From contig NZ_CP083387.1 of the NCBI RefSeq assembly GCF_020042345.1, positions 4,650,001 to 4,714,000 on the forward strand: a stretch of DNA of 64,000 bases, in the 5' to 3' direction. Position 1 is the stretch's first letter; the number at the start of each line of letters is the position of its first letter. A program made the translations under genes and the position numbers. This DNA is from Arachidicoccus terrestris (GTDB lineage: Bacteria; Bacteroidota; Bacteroidia; Chitinophagales; Chitinophagaceae). Shown here one piece after another: positions 17,852-26,075 of this stretch. Below the pieces are notes generated by a model, which saw only the letters and a list, made by a program, of their open reading frames with translations, ran no database searches and was not told the origin of the DNA.

Positions 17852-19141
17852 ATGTTGAAAAAACTATGGATCGCTATTGGTGCCCTTGCTGTCGTACATT
17901 CCCTTTATGGTCAGACAGACAGCATAGGCCCGGATAGTAGCTCTTTGAAAAGACCGCATACAAGTTATAAGCTGACCCCTGCTCAAAAAATGGTCGCCAG
18001 TTCGGGTGAAGACCTGTTAACCGGCGGAAATGCTAAAATTTCTCAGACCGTTATATCCGGTTATGGAGAAGCCACCTACCAGCATGATTTTGCCTATAAA
18101 AATTCCATGATTAACCTGGCAAGAGCCGTTTTATTCGTAGGGCACCAGTTTACCGGTAAAATTGCATTTTTCTCAGAACTGGAAGTGGAGAGTGCCAAGG
18201 TAGAAGGAGGCGACAGTAAAGGAGAAGTAGGTTTGGAACAGGCTTTTTTAAAATTCTCTCTAAACCCCAGACAGTATTTTGTGGCCGGTTTGTTTACGCC
18301 CAGGATCGGGATTACCAATGAAAACCATTTACCCATTAATTATAATGGCACGGAGCGTCCTTTAGTCGAGCAGCTCATCATTCCTACTACCTGGCGCGAA
18401 GTCGGGATCGGTTTTTACGGGCAGGCAGCCACCCTGCCACTCGCCTATTCGGCCGCGTTGGTCAGCGGTATCAGTTCCCAACATATGATCCATGGCAATG
18501 GCTTTGCCGGTGGCATGAGTGACGGACAGTTGGCTACCGGGAATAATCTGGCCTTTACCGCATCACTCAGGTATTTTGCCGGGGATTTTCAGTTCCAGGT
18601 TTCCGGCTACGCCGGTGGAACCACAGGTATGGGTACATACCAGGCCGACAGCCTCGGCCTTGAATCCGGTCCGTTGGGCACACCGGTGTATTTAGGCGAA
18701 GCAAACATACAATATAACAAAGGCGGTTTTTCCGCCAAACTGCTGGGCACCTATGTTTCTTACCCGGATGCTGGGAAAGTCAATGCCGCTTTTGCCAGCA
18801 ATGTCTTTAAAGCCATGTATGGTGCTTATGGTGAGCTCGCCTATAACCTGCTCTATCATACGGGAAGCCGTCATCAGTTGGTAGGTTTTGCCCGATACGA
18901 AAACCTGGATTTAAACCATGAGATTCCAGCAGGTGGCATTGAAGATCCTACACTTAAACAGTGGCATGTAATTACCGGGCTCAACTATTTTCCGACACCC
19001 AATGTCGTTATTAAGGCCGATGTACGTATTACGCATACAGGGCCGCAGAACCCCAACCTGATTATCAACCCGCCTTCTGTCATGCAGGCCTATCAACAGA
19101 ATAACCAATTTTTAAATATAGGCATTGGCTACGCCTTCTAA
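17852..19141 (+). CDS. Outer-membrane porin-like protein
   Basis: 429 residues from M-L-K-K-L-W-I. The signal peptide ends near S-L-Y-G-Q. The mature part is rich in alternating strands (for example G-Y-G-E-A-T-Y, R-Q-Y-F-V-A-G-L-F-T-P-R) and ends in aromatic Y-A-F, as outer-membrane barrels do. It resembles the phosphate-selective/OprP-like porin group used by Bacteroidota proteins of unknown substrate. It heads a compact operon with a Rieske protein (11-base gap), imelysin and di-heme oxidoreductase, so it may import iron or a small redox substrate for them. Start 17852 is chosen because the upstream TTG lies in the promoter. Confidence 0.8.
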   Translation: MLKKLWIAIGALAVVHSLYGQTDSIGPDSSSLKRPHTSYKLTPAQKMVASSGEDLLTGGNAKISQTVISGYGEATYQHDFAYKNSMINLARAVLFVGHQFTGKIAFFSELEVESAKVEGGDSKGEVGLEQAFLKFSLNPRQYFVAGLFTPRIGITNENHLPINYNGTERPLVEQLIIPTTWREVGIGFYGQAATLPLAYSAALVSGISSQHMIHGNGFAGGMSDGQLATGNNLAFTASLRYFAGDFQFQVSGYAGGTTGMGTYQADSLGLESGPLGTPVYLGEANIQYNKGGFSAKLLGTYVSYPDAGKVNAAFASNVFKAMYGAYGELAYNLLYHTGSRHQLVGFARYENLDLNHEIPAGGIEDPTLKQWHVITGLNYFPTPNVVIKADVRITHTGPQNPNLIINPPSVMQAYQQNNQFLNIGIGYAF

Positions 19142-19152
19142 ACAACCAATCG

Positions 19153-19602
19153 ATGGATAGAAGAGACTTTCTGAAAAAGACCTGTGGCACCTGCGCCGCC
19201 ATTAGCCTGGGAACCATGCTGAGCGCCACTTTTATGGACGCCTGCAAAACAGCTTCGGTCAGCGTTTATAAGGCAACGCCGAGCCAGGGAACTATTGCAG
19301 TACCAGCTTCCAGTTTTGCAACCACTGATTTTAAATTGATCCGGGTCAGTAATTATGGTTACGATGTAGGTGTGATCAAAAACGGGTCTTCATATACCGC
19401 CTTACTGCTGATGTGTACACATGCCGGCCAGGCGCTGACAAAAACCGGCAGCGGCTATTTCTGTCCCCTGCATGGCAGCCGGTTTTCCGGCGCCGGAGAA
19501 GTCATCAAAGGTCCGGCAACCGACCCGTTACAGCATTTGAAGACAAAGCTGGTAAACGAAGACGTCGTTATACAACTGGATCCTGATTATTTTTTTAGCT
19601 AA
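19153..19602 (+). CDS. Rieske [2Fe-2S] protein with Tat-type signal
   Basis: 149 residues. The N-terminus M-D-R-R-D-F-L-K-K resembles a twin-arginine signal, and a Cys at residue 31 after a hydrophobic run could be lipidated. The cluster ligands are C88-T-H90 and C104-P-L-H107, the two Rieske boxes; the disulphide cysteines of high-potential Rieske proteins are absent, so a lower potential, ferredoxin-like cluster is expected. The protein would be an envelope electron carrier, perhaps passing electrons to or from the di-heme oxidoreductase encoded two genes downstream. The gene lies 11 bases after the porin stop. Confidence 0.92.
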   Translation: MDRRDFLKKTCGTCAAISLGTMLSATFMDACKTASVSVYKATPSQGTIAVPASSFATTDFKLIRVSNYGYDVGVIKNGSSYTALLLMCTHAGQALTKTGSGYFCPLHGSRFSGAGEVIKGPATDPLQHLKTKLVNEDVVIQLDPDYFFS

Positions 19603-19634
19603 TTATTTTTAAAACCTATAGATAAAGTAAAACA

Positions 19635-20720
19635 ATGAGAAAAGTATATATTTCGGGGTTAGCGATTGCAGTCATACTGTCGGCCGCTATGACCTCCTGT
19701 TCCAAAAGCGAGACGCCGGATATGAACGGCAACGAAGATATCCAGAAGGTAGAAACAAAGGCGCTCGGTGATTTTGTTAGCGTGCTTGGCAATCCGTTAT
19801 ACAGTGATTTTGTAGATCAGGCAACGGTCCTGAATACCGCTGTTCAAAAACTGGTAGAAGCGCCAGGTCCGGTTAATCAGACAGCTGCTCAGGCAGCCTG
19901 GAAAAAGGTACGTGTGGTTTGGGAACAGAGTGAAGGTTTTTTGATCGGACCCGTGGACGATGACAATTATGATCCTCATATGGACACCTGGCCTACGGAT
20001 AGAAATCAGATCGATATTTTTCTGAAAAGCAATGACCATATAACCAGTGAGGACTTAAACAATACAGAAGATGCCCTTAAAGGCTTTCACCCGTTGGAGT
20101 ATCTGCTATGGGAGACAAAGCCGGAGGCCTATACTGATGAGGAGAAAAACTACATGATGGCGCTCTCGGCAAATATTCTTTCCAATGTAAAGGCCCTTCA
20201 GGCCAGTTGGCTGGAAGGGGGCTTTGGAGAAGAGATCAGCCGGCCAGGCGTAAATGGCAGCCGTTATACGACAAAAAAAGAAGCACTGGAAGCCGTCGCC
20301 AATGCTTTGATCAACATCTGTACTGAAGTAGGAGAAGCTAAAATACCCGACCCATTCGGTAATACGAGGTCTGACGCAGATTCAACAAAAACAGAGTCTC
20401 CCTATTCACACAACTCTATCGCTGATTTTAAAAATAATATCCAGGGCGCTTATAACAGCTATACCTGTTCATACGGCGGCAAGACCGGCAGCAGCCTGAG
20501 CGCGCTGGTACAGATCCATAATAAAAACCTGGATAATCAGATCAAGGCAGCCTTTTCGAATGCCATTCAATCTTTTGACGGATTTAAAGATATCACTTTT
20601 GAAAAAGCGATTTACGATCAGCGGCCAACTGTGCAACATGTAATCGATCAGATCCAGACGCTGAAATCCCAGGTCGAAGACGGATTGATTCCTTATATCC
20701 AGCAATATGTAAAAGACTAA
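19635..20720 (+). CDS. Imelysin-family lipoprotein
   Basis: 361 residues with a lipoprotein signal (lipobox M-T-S-C, Cys22). The imelysin signature G-x-H-x-x-E is present as G-F-H-P-L-E at 150-155. Other family features are the N-terminal W-x-x-V-R-V-V-W-E-Q-S-E-G segment and helical bundle composition. Imelysins were first called peptidases (M75), but several structures relate them to periplasmic iron-binding proteins such as EfeO and IrpA. Sandwiched between a Rieske protein and a di-heme oxidoreductase, it most likely binds iron in the periplasm or at the outer membrane. Confidence 0.92.
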   Translation: MRKVYISGLAIAVILSAAMTSCSKSETPDMNGNEDIQKVETKALGDFVSVLGNPLYSDFVDQATVLNTAVQKLVEAPGPVNQTAAQAAWKKVRVVWEQSEGFLIGPVDDDNYDPHMDTWPTDRNQIDIFLKSNDHITSEDLNNTEDALKGFHPLEYLLWETKPEAYTDEEKNYMMALSANILSNVKALQASWLEGGFGEEISRPGVNGSRYTTKKEALEAVANALINICTEVGEAKIPDPFGNTRSDADSTKTESPYSHNSIADFKNNIQGAYNSYTCSYGGKTGSSLSALVQIHNKNLDNQIKAAFSNAIQSFDGFKDITFEKAIYDQRPTVQHVIDQIQTLKSQVEDGLIPYIQQYVKD

Positions 20721-20804
20721 ACGGCGCAGCCGTACATTTAAAGCGGTAAGCGAGGCGGCCGTTACCAGGCAGCCTCTCAGCCTCTACCCAACTATTCCAG
20801 TTCG

Positions 20805-22175
20805 ATGAAAAAGTTCTATGTGATGTGTGTGATCGGCGTCATGATCCTGATCGGCAGTTTTTGTCGCAAAGCGGAAGAATTCTCCGATGACTTGCATGAT
20901 CTCAGACTCTCCGGTGGCGCAGCCACCACCTTCTTATCTAATTCCAAGGCATTTGGCGATCCGATATCCGGGATGAGTACCTATGATGGTTTTGTCCACA
21001 GTGTGGGGGACGGCATCTTTAGCCAGGTTTTTGTGTCCGCACCAGCTCCACATTTTCCGGGGCTCGGCCCGATCTATAATAACGTGTCCTGTGTTTCCTG
21101 CCACCATAATGACGGCAAGGGCACGCCTACGCTCGGTCTGGTTGAGTCGTCTTTACTGGCAAGGATTTCTGTCCCTGGTATTGCCAGTGACGGAGGGGCG
21201 GTCCCGGCACCCGGTTTTGGTCTGCAGCTGCAGGATAAATCGCTTACAGGGATACCAGAAGTAAAGATAAACGTCAGTTACACCGAAATCCCTTTTACCT
21301 TCCCCGACGGAGAAACGGCATCTCTGAGGAAACCTGTGTACGCAATATCCTCTTCCTATAAGCCCTTACCTGCAGGTTATATGATATCCGTCAGGCTGGC
21401 GCCGCCAATATTTGGCCTGGGCCTGCTTGAGCTTATTCCTGAGTCCACGATTCTTTCCTATGCAGATTCCAGTGACCTCAATGGGGATGGTATTAGTGGA
21501 AAACCCAATTATGTCTATAACCCTGAAGATAAAAAAAGAGCGCTGGGAAGATTTGGTTTGAAAGCCAATACGCCCTCGATCCGCATCCAGGTGGCCTCTG
21601 CCTTCCAGCAGGACATGGGACTTACCAGCAGTATATTTGCAGCGGAAAGCAGTTGGGGGCAGCCACAATATGATGACCGGACAGATGATCCCGAAATCAG
21701 TGACAGCCTCTTAAATGCCACCGTTTTCTATGCCCGTACCCTGGCCGTCCCTGCCAGAAGAAATGTACATGACTCCGTCAGCCTCAGAGGCGAAAGAATA
21801 TTCAGGCAAATTAACTGCGGTAGCTGTCACTTGCCGGATGTAAGAACGGGTGTGGATGTCAGGCTTCCTATGCTCAGCCATCAACTGATCCACCCGTATA
21901 CAGACCTGTTACTCCATGATATGGGCGACGGGCTGGCCGATGGAAGGCCCGATTATCAGGCCACAGGGAATGAATGGCGCACGATGCCGCTTTGGGGCAT
22001 CGGCCTGTTTCAGAAAACCAACGGGACCGCCTACTATCTGCATGATGGCCGCGCCAGAACAATGACAGAAGCGATATTATGGCATGGAGGTGAATCAAAG
22101 AAGTCCAGAGACCTGTTTATACAACTATCAAAGACAGACAGAGATGCCTTGCTTACATTTCTACAGTCTTTATAG
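20805..22175 (+). CDS. Di-heme oxidoreductase (thiol oxidoreductase-like)
   Basis: 456 residues with an N-terminal export signal. Two covalent heme sites C-x-x-C-H are present: C-V-S-C-H at 96-100 and C-G-S-C-H near 337-341. Spacing and the D-G-R-A-R-T-M-T-E-A-I-L-W-H-G-G-E end are typical of the DUF1111 di-heme family, which is repeatedly found next to imelysins. The reaction is not established; related di-heme enzymes are peroxidases. It is the last gene of the operon, 84 bases after the imelysin gene. Together with the porin and Rieske protein it suggests an envelope module that changes the oxidation state of iron during uptake. Confidence 0.92.
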   Translation: MKKFYVMCVIGVMILIGSFCRKAEEFSDDLHDLRLSGGAATTFLSNSKAFGDPISGMSTYDGFVHSVGDGIFSQVFVSAPAPHFPGLGPIYNNVSCVSCHHNDGKGTPTLGLVESSLLARISVPGIASDGGAVPAPGFGLQLQDKSLTGIPEVKINVSYTEIPFTFPDGETASLRKPVYAISSSYKPLPAGYMISVRLAPPIFGLGLLELIPESTILSYADSSDLNGDGISGKPNYVYNPEDKKRALGRFGLKANTPSIRIQVASAFQQDMGLTSSIFAAESSWGQPQYDDRTDDPEISDSLLNATVFYARTLAVPARRNVHDSVSLRGERIFRQINCGSCHLPDVRTGVDVRLPMLSHQLIHPYTDLLLHDMGDGLADGRPDYQATGNEWRTMPLWGIGLFQKTNGTAYYLHDGRARTMTEAILWHGGESKKSRDLFIQLSKTDRDALLTFLQSL

Positions 22176-22305
22176 TCATTTTACTGGAGCCTTTAGACTG
22201 GATAGATCAGATTATCCGCTCAAAGGGCACGGGGCTGGTAAAATGCGCCGGTTCTACTGATCGGCTGTTAAGATCGACAGAAAGAACGGAATCCCTAAAT
22301 TTGAG

Positions 22306-22313
22306 TAGCTTTG
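22306..22313 (+). promoter_or_regulatory. Bacteroidota -7 box TAGCTTTG
   Basis: Exact TAnnTTTG match about 90 bases ahead of the AraC-family gene, in an otherwise non-coding gap. No -33 element is clear. Confidence 0.35.
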
Positions 22314-22403
22314 TCGGGTAAAATGAAATTATCCCTGCACTAAGTGGCGGTTTTGTCATTGAATGATCTAACCGGCACTTGTTTGCAATATATAGTTTAG
22401 TAC

Positions 22404-23195
22404 ATGGTTCAGTTAACAGCATTTCAAGATTTGGATCTTTGTAATCAGGCACCTACGCGCCTGCTTGTATACCGGTTGGTCTATTGCCAGTCCGGCAGCA
22501 CCGGGCTTCACATAGATGAGACTGAATTTACGATGCAATCCGGTCAGGTGATTACCATAACTTCCGGTCAGGTACATTATTTTACTGCTTTAAGGGGCCA
22601 GATCCAGGTGTTGGATTTTGCACTTGAATTTATCTGTAAAGATGATAGTGATATTGAACTCATCTTCCACAATGGTCTGTTTTGCCATTTTGGAGAAAAC
22701 GAGCTGATCTCGCTCAGGGACCCGGCCTTATTTGAAAATCTTTTAGACAAGAGCGCTGCAGAACTTGAACAAAAGCCCTTTCAATATCTGATAACCGTCA
22801 GAAGCTATATTGAACTTTTACTCATCGAGATCAATCGAACCAAAATTGCCAATGGTGATCCCATTTGGAAACCTGATGCACTGTTTTTAAAGTTCCTGGA
22901 AAGCGTCAGGTCTACCTTTGAAAAGAATTATACAGTGAGTGATTATGCACGCCTGCTTTCTACCACCGAAACCAGGCTGAACGAAGCGGCTAAACAACAC
23001 ACCAGCAAAACAGCCCAAAATGTGATTTTCAGCCTGAAGATATCTGAAGCAAAGCGAATACTCCTCTATCAGGACCAAAGCATCAAAGAGGTCGCCTATG
23101 CATTGGGCTTTTCAGATCCGTTCTACTTTTCCAATTTCTTCAAAAAACATACGGGAACGTCCCCAAAAGAGTATAAAAAGGCTCATATCGTCTGA
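22404..23195 (+). CDS. AraC-family transcriptional regulator
   Basis: 263 residues. The N-terminal half looks like a cupin-type sensing domain (H-I-D-E-T-E-F-T-M-Q-S-G-Q-V-I-T-I). The last ~100 residues hold the double helix-turn-helix, with I-K-E-V-A-Y-A-L-G-F-S-D-P-F-Y-F-S-N-F-F-K-K-H-T-G-T-S-P-K-E-Y, a near-perfect AraC signature. It probably controls the DoxX-cupin pair 146 bases downstream, a common neighbour arrangement in Bacteroidota. The effector is unknown. Confidence 0.95.
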   Translation: MVQLTAFQDLDLCNQAPTRLLVYRLVYCQSGSTGLHIDETEFTMQSGQVITITSGQVHYFTALRGQIQVLDFALEFICKDDSDIELIFHNGLFCHFGENELISLRDPALFENLLDKSAAELEQKPFQYLITVRSYIELLLIEINRTKIANGDPIWKPDALFLKFLESVRSTFEKNYTVSDYARLLSTTETRLNEAAKQHTSKTAQNVIFSLKISEAKRILLYQDQSIKEVAYALGFSDPFYFSNFFKKHTGTSPKEYKKAHIV

Positions 23196-23341
23196 GCCCC
23201 ACATAATATCGCCGTTTCTGCCCGGGCTTATAGGCACTCCAAAGCCTATTTGTCAGATCTTACATGTGTTTTCTAGAATCTTCCATTTTTGGTAGGCCGG
23301 ATTTGTAGAATTTTGCATGCATCAATAAAATATAATCAACA

Positions 23342-23773
23342 ATGCAAAATGTATTACAATCCGCTTTTTCCTTTTTGCTGCTGAGATTGGCGCTGTCAGC
23401 AGGATTCTTATCCGCTGTAGCCGGCAGACTGGGATTATGGGGCAAGAAATCTTCCGGCTGGCAGGGATTTCTGGACTATACCAAGCAAATTAATTTTTAC
23501 CTGCCGGATCAGCTTATATCACCAACGGCGATCACCGCGACCTTTTTAGAAACGGTTCTCGGTCTATTGCTCCTTGTCGGTCTATTTACCAGGGAAGCAG
23601 CCTTAGGAGCCGCTATATTGACACTATTGTTTGCCGTCGCCATGAGTGTCTCCAGCGGTATTAAAGAGCCACTGGATTATTCGGTATTTGCTTTCAGTGC
23701 CGGTGCACTGGTTCTGGCTACCGCAGAAAACTATATCTACAGTCTGGATCAGCTGATGCATCCTATCAAATAG
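23342..23773 (+). CDS. DoxX-family membrane protein
   Basis: 143 residues with four predicted helices and the DoxX pattern: L-R-L-A-L-S-A-G-F-L-S near the start, then F-L-E-T-V-L-G-L-L-L-L-V-G-L-F-T-R. DoxX proteins are inner-membrane proteins of poorly known role, linked to quinol oxidation, thiosulfate metabolism or redox stress. It is 12 bases ahead of a cupin gene and after an AraC regulator, so the three likely form a small regulated unit. Confidence 0.88.
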   Translation: MQNVLQSAFSFLLLRLALSAGFLSAVAGRLGLWGKKSSGWQGFLDYTKQINFYLPDQLISPTAITATFLETVLGLLLLVGLFTREAALGAAILTLLFAVAMSVSSGIKEPLDYSVFAFSAGALVLATAENYIYSLDQLMHPIK

Positions 23774-23785
23774 TTCAACATAAAT

Positions 23786-24154
23786 ATGCCTATCATGGAT
23801 ACAAATATGCACGCCTACATCACGCCATCAGGAAAACAACAGTGGCAGCCCCTGATCGAAAAAAACATACACTACAAAGGTGTCTTCGTGAAATCCTTGC
23901 GCTTTGATGCCCGGCAAGGGCGCTCTACCACCATTTTATTAAAATTCGAACCGGGTGCCTCCTACCCCTATCATGACCATCCCGCCGGCGAAGAGTTGTT
24001 TGTGCTTACCGGAGAAGCCATTATCGAAGAAGCGCACCTTAAAACAGGTGATTACCTCTATACACCTCCCGGCTTCCGGCATCGTGTGCAGTCTGACAAC
24101 GGCTGTACGCTTTTATTGATCGTGCCGGAAGAAGTAGTGATTCTGGAAAAATAG
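23786..24154 (+). CDS. Cupin-domain protein (ChrR-like)
   Basis: 122 residues making one beta-barrel cupin. Motif 1 is visible as G-A-S-Y-P-Y-H-D-H-P-A-G-E-E-L-F-V-L-T-G, giving two His and a Glu for metal binding. Motif 2 near Y-T-P-P-G-F-R-H-R-V supplies another His. The fold resembles the ChrR anti-sigma C-terminal domain and small dioxygenase-like cupins. It is co-transcribed with DoxX. Alternative start at the second Met (23795) is possible. Catalytic activity is not known. Confidence 0.88.
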   Translation: MPIMDTNMHAYITPSGKQQWQPLIEKNIHYKGVFVKSLRFDARQGRSTTILLKFEPGASYPYHDHPAGEELFVLTGEAIIEEAHLKTGDYLYTPPGFRHRVQSDNGCTLLLIVPEEVVILEK

Positions 24155-24219
24155 ACTGTTCTGTATAGTTTGGTTTCCCGACCAGGAGAACCGGACCCGG
24201 AGACAAATCACTTATCTGG

Positions 24220-24247
24220 TTGAATCCTCCTATCTGACGTATATTTG
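24220..24247 (+). promoter_or_regulatory. Bacteroidota promoter of the serine hydrolase gene
   Basis: TTG at 24220-24222 and an exact -7 box TATATTTG at 24240-24247, separated by 17 bases. Transcription would start near 24254, about 40 bases before the gene at 24296. Confidence 0.5.
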
Positions 24248-24295
24248 CGTGTTGCGCATTATTGACACGTGCCGTTATACTAAAATACCTATCGG

Positions 24296-25744
24296 ATGCA
24301 TAGACAACATAGGATCTTGCTATTTTTAGTTTTTTTTGTTTCGAGCCAATTGCGGGCGCAATCAAAGGCTAAACTACTCCATACGCTTTTTGACAGCCTG
24401 GGTAAGGCCCATGCATTTAATGGTGCTGTGTTGGTCGCGGACAGTGGGAAAATCATCTTGGAGAAAGGTTACGGATATGCAGATTTTGAGTCCAAAATAC
24501 CTATGACAACCGATACCCGCTTTGAAATAGCATCGGTTTCCAAGCAATTCACTGTGCTCGCTATTATGCAATTACATCATCAGGGGAAGCTGGACTATGA
24601 TGACCGGGTGACAAAATATCTCCCCAGGCTTCCCTATAAAAATGTAACGATCCGCGATCTGACTGATCATGCCTCGGGCATTGTGGATTTTCTCGGATGG
24701 ACAGCCGAACAGATGGGCATGGCCAAGGACAGCTACACCAACGAGGATATTGAGCGACACCTTTGCGCTTCGGCTCCTGACACGCATTTTGAACCGGGCA
24801 CGCGCTTTAGCTATTCCAATACCAATTATTTATTACTAGCCGATATCGTAGCCAGAGTGAGTGGGGTGCCCTTTGCGGACTATATGCAGCGGCATATATT
24901 TCGCAAAGCGGGCATGCATCAGAGTTCTATACCGGTTTTCAAAGGCAGCAGGTTCGAACCGCCTGCCGGCAATATCGCCCGCAATTATATGTTTGATCCG
25001 GTCACAAACAGCTACCGGCTCTTTAGCAAAAGCGCCCCTGTGGATTATCAGCGTTTTATGGGTGGTGTCTGTGGCCCTGCGGGAATCAAAAGCACGGTTG
25101 GCGATCTTTACAAATGGACACAGGCGCTTCGAAGCAACATTTTGGTACCGGACAGCATTTTTGCTGCTGCTGTCCGCCCTCAGTTGACCAAAGACGGAAA
25201 AGATACACTTGGATATGACCATATGGCCTATAGCTTCGGCTGGCTGATTACCCACCAAGGCAAGCAGACTTATATATGGCATAACGGTGGGTTTGGCGGT
25301 TACAGAAGCATAATCGCTTTTTATCCGAACATTAACCGCAGTATTATCATTCTTGAAAATACAAACCAGACCGTTTCTCCGGATCAGCTCTGTGTATCTA
25401 TTATGCAGATTATGAATGGCGCTTCTTCCATTCAATGGCCCTCTTTAAGAAAAATACCCTCCACCATTCGGGTTGACAGCATATATCTTAAAAAACTGAC
25501 CGGGACTTATTGTATGTCGACAGACCCGAAGATTAAAATGGTCATTACAACCAGAAGCGGCCGGTTATACGCGCGTTATCTGGATCAGCCCGTAGCAGAA
25601 CTGTATCCCTGTGCCAGGGATAACTTCTTTTTCCTGATCGCCGACGCGCAGGTGAAATTCAGAAAAAAAGAAGATAGATATGTTGAGTTGGTGCTCGTGC
25701 AAAATGGCAGGGAGCTGCCTATGACGAGGCGGCGTAATCATTAA
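24296..25744 (+). CDS. Serine hydrolase, class C beta-lactamase fold
   Basis: 482 residues with a signal peptide ending near L-R-A-Q. The catalytic S-x-x-K is S80-V-S-K83, followed by the Y-S-N triad near residue 176 and a W-H-N-G-G box near 333 in place of the K-T-G motif. These belong to the AmpC/esterase/D-aminopeptidase superfamily (beta-lactamase, Pfam). Most such proteins in Bacteroidota are peptidases or esterases rather than antibiotic resistance enzymes. The extra C-terminal ~120 residues form a beta-rich domain seen in DUF-linked members. A promoter is visible directly upstream, so it is monocistronic. Confidence 0.92.
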   Translation: MHRQHRILLFLVFFVSSQLRAQSKAKLLHTLFDSLGKAHAFNGAVLVADSGKIILEKGYGYADFESKIPMTTDTRFEIASVSKQFTVLAIMQLHHQGKLDYDDRVTKYLPRLPYKNVTIRDLTDHASGIVDFLGWTAEQMGMAKDSYTNEDIERHLCASAPDTHFEPGTRFSYSNTNYLLLADIVARVSGVPFADYMQRHIFRKAGMHQSSIPVFKGSRFEPPAGNIARNYMFDPVTNSYRLFSKSAPVDYQRFMGGVCGPAGIKSTVGDLYKWTQALRSNILVPDSIFAAAVRPQLTKDGKDTLGYDHMAYSFGWLITHQGKQTYIWHNGGFGGYRSIIAFYPNINRSIIILENTNQTVSPDQLCVSIMQIMNGASSIQWPSLRKIPSTIRVDSIYLKKLTGTYCMSTDPKIKMVITTRSGRLYARYLDQPVAELYPCARDNFFFLIADAQVKFRKKEDRYVELVLVQNGRELPMTRRRNH

Positions 25745-26011
25745 ATGATTTTTAATGTGATATTTTTTCATGTCAAACATGGCTAAAATTATCATGAAGC
25801 AAGTGGCTGTTATTTTGTGTCAACAATATTTAAAAACAAAACGGCTGCAAAAGCTACAGACATTCTTTTTGAATAATCGCAATCTAGCTGTCTGACCGTA
25901 TTGACAGAATCACCCGCTATATATCGTCACTTCAGTGGTCATTTCACGAAATATCGCCATTTATTTTCGGCGATTATTTTGTTGCCTATTGAAACATAAT
26001 GGGTTGCATAA
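25745..26011. other. Non-coding region with weak hairpin
   Basis: No gene is seen. A 6-base-arm hairpin ATCGCC (25953-25958) / GGCGAT (25969-25974), followed by TATTTTGTT, could end the hydrolase transcript, although it is 200 bases from the stop. Confidence 0.35.
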
Positions 26012-26027
26012 TGGCACTTCAATTGCC
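26012..26027 (+). promoter_or_regulatory. Sigma-54 (RpoN) promoter, -24/-12
   Basis: TGGCAC (26012-26017), five bases, then TTGCC (26023-26027): an exact match to TGGCAC-N5-TTGC with correct spacing. Transcription would begin near 26038, 38 bases before the NADH dehydrogenase start at 26076. A sigma-54 activator is encoded 2.5 kb downstream. Confidence 0.6.
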
Positions 26028-26075
26028 AAAAGGGTAAACAGTAAAATCATTTAAATCAGTTTTAAATATTTACCC

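Noticed and set aside
22378-22396. Sigma-54-like site ahead of the AraC gene
   Set aside because: GGCAC and TTGC are present but one base too close; sigma-54 spacing is strict.
24836-25435. 199-codon frame opposite the serine hydrolase
   Set aside because: Lies fully antisense to a gene with intact catalytic motifs and shows no protein-like pattern.
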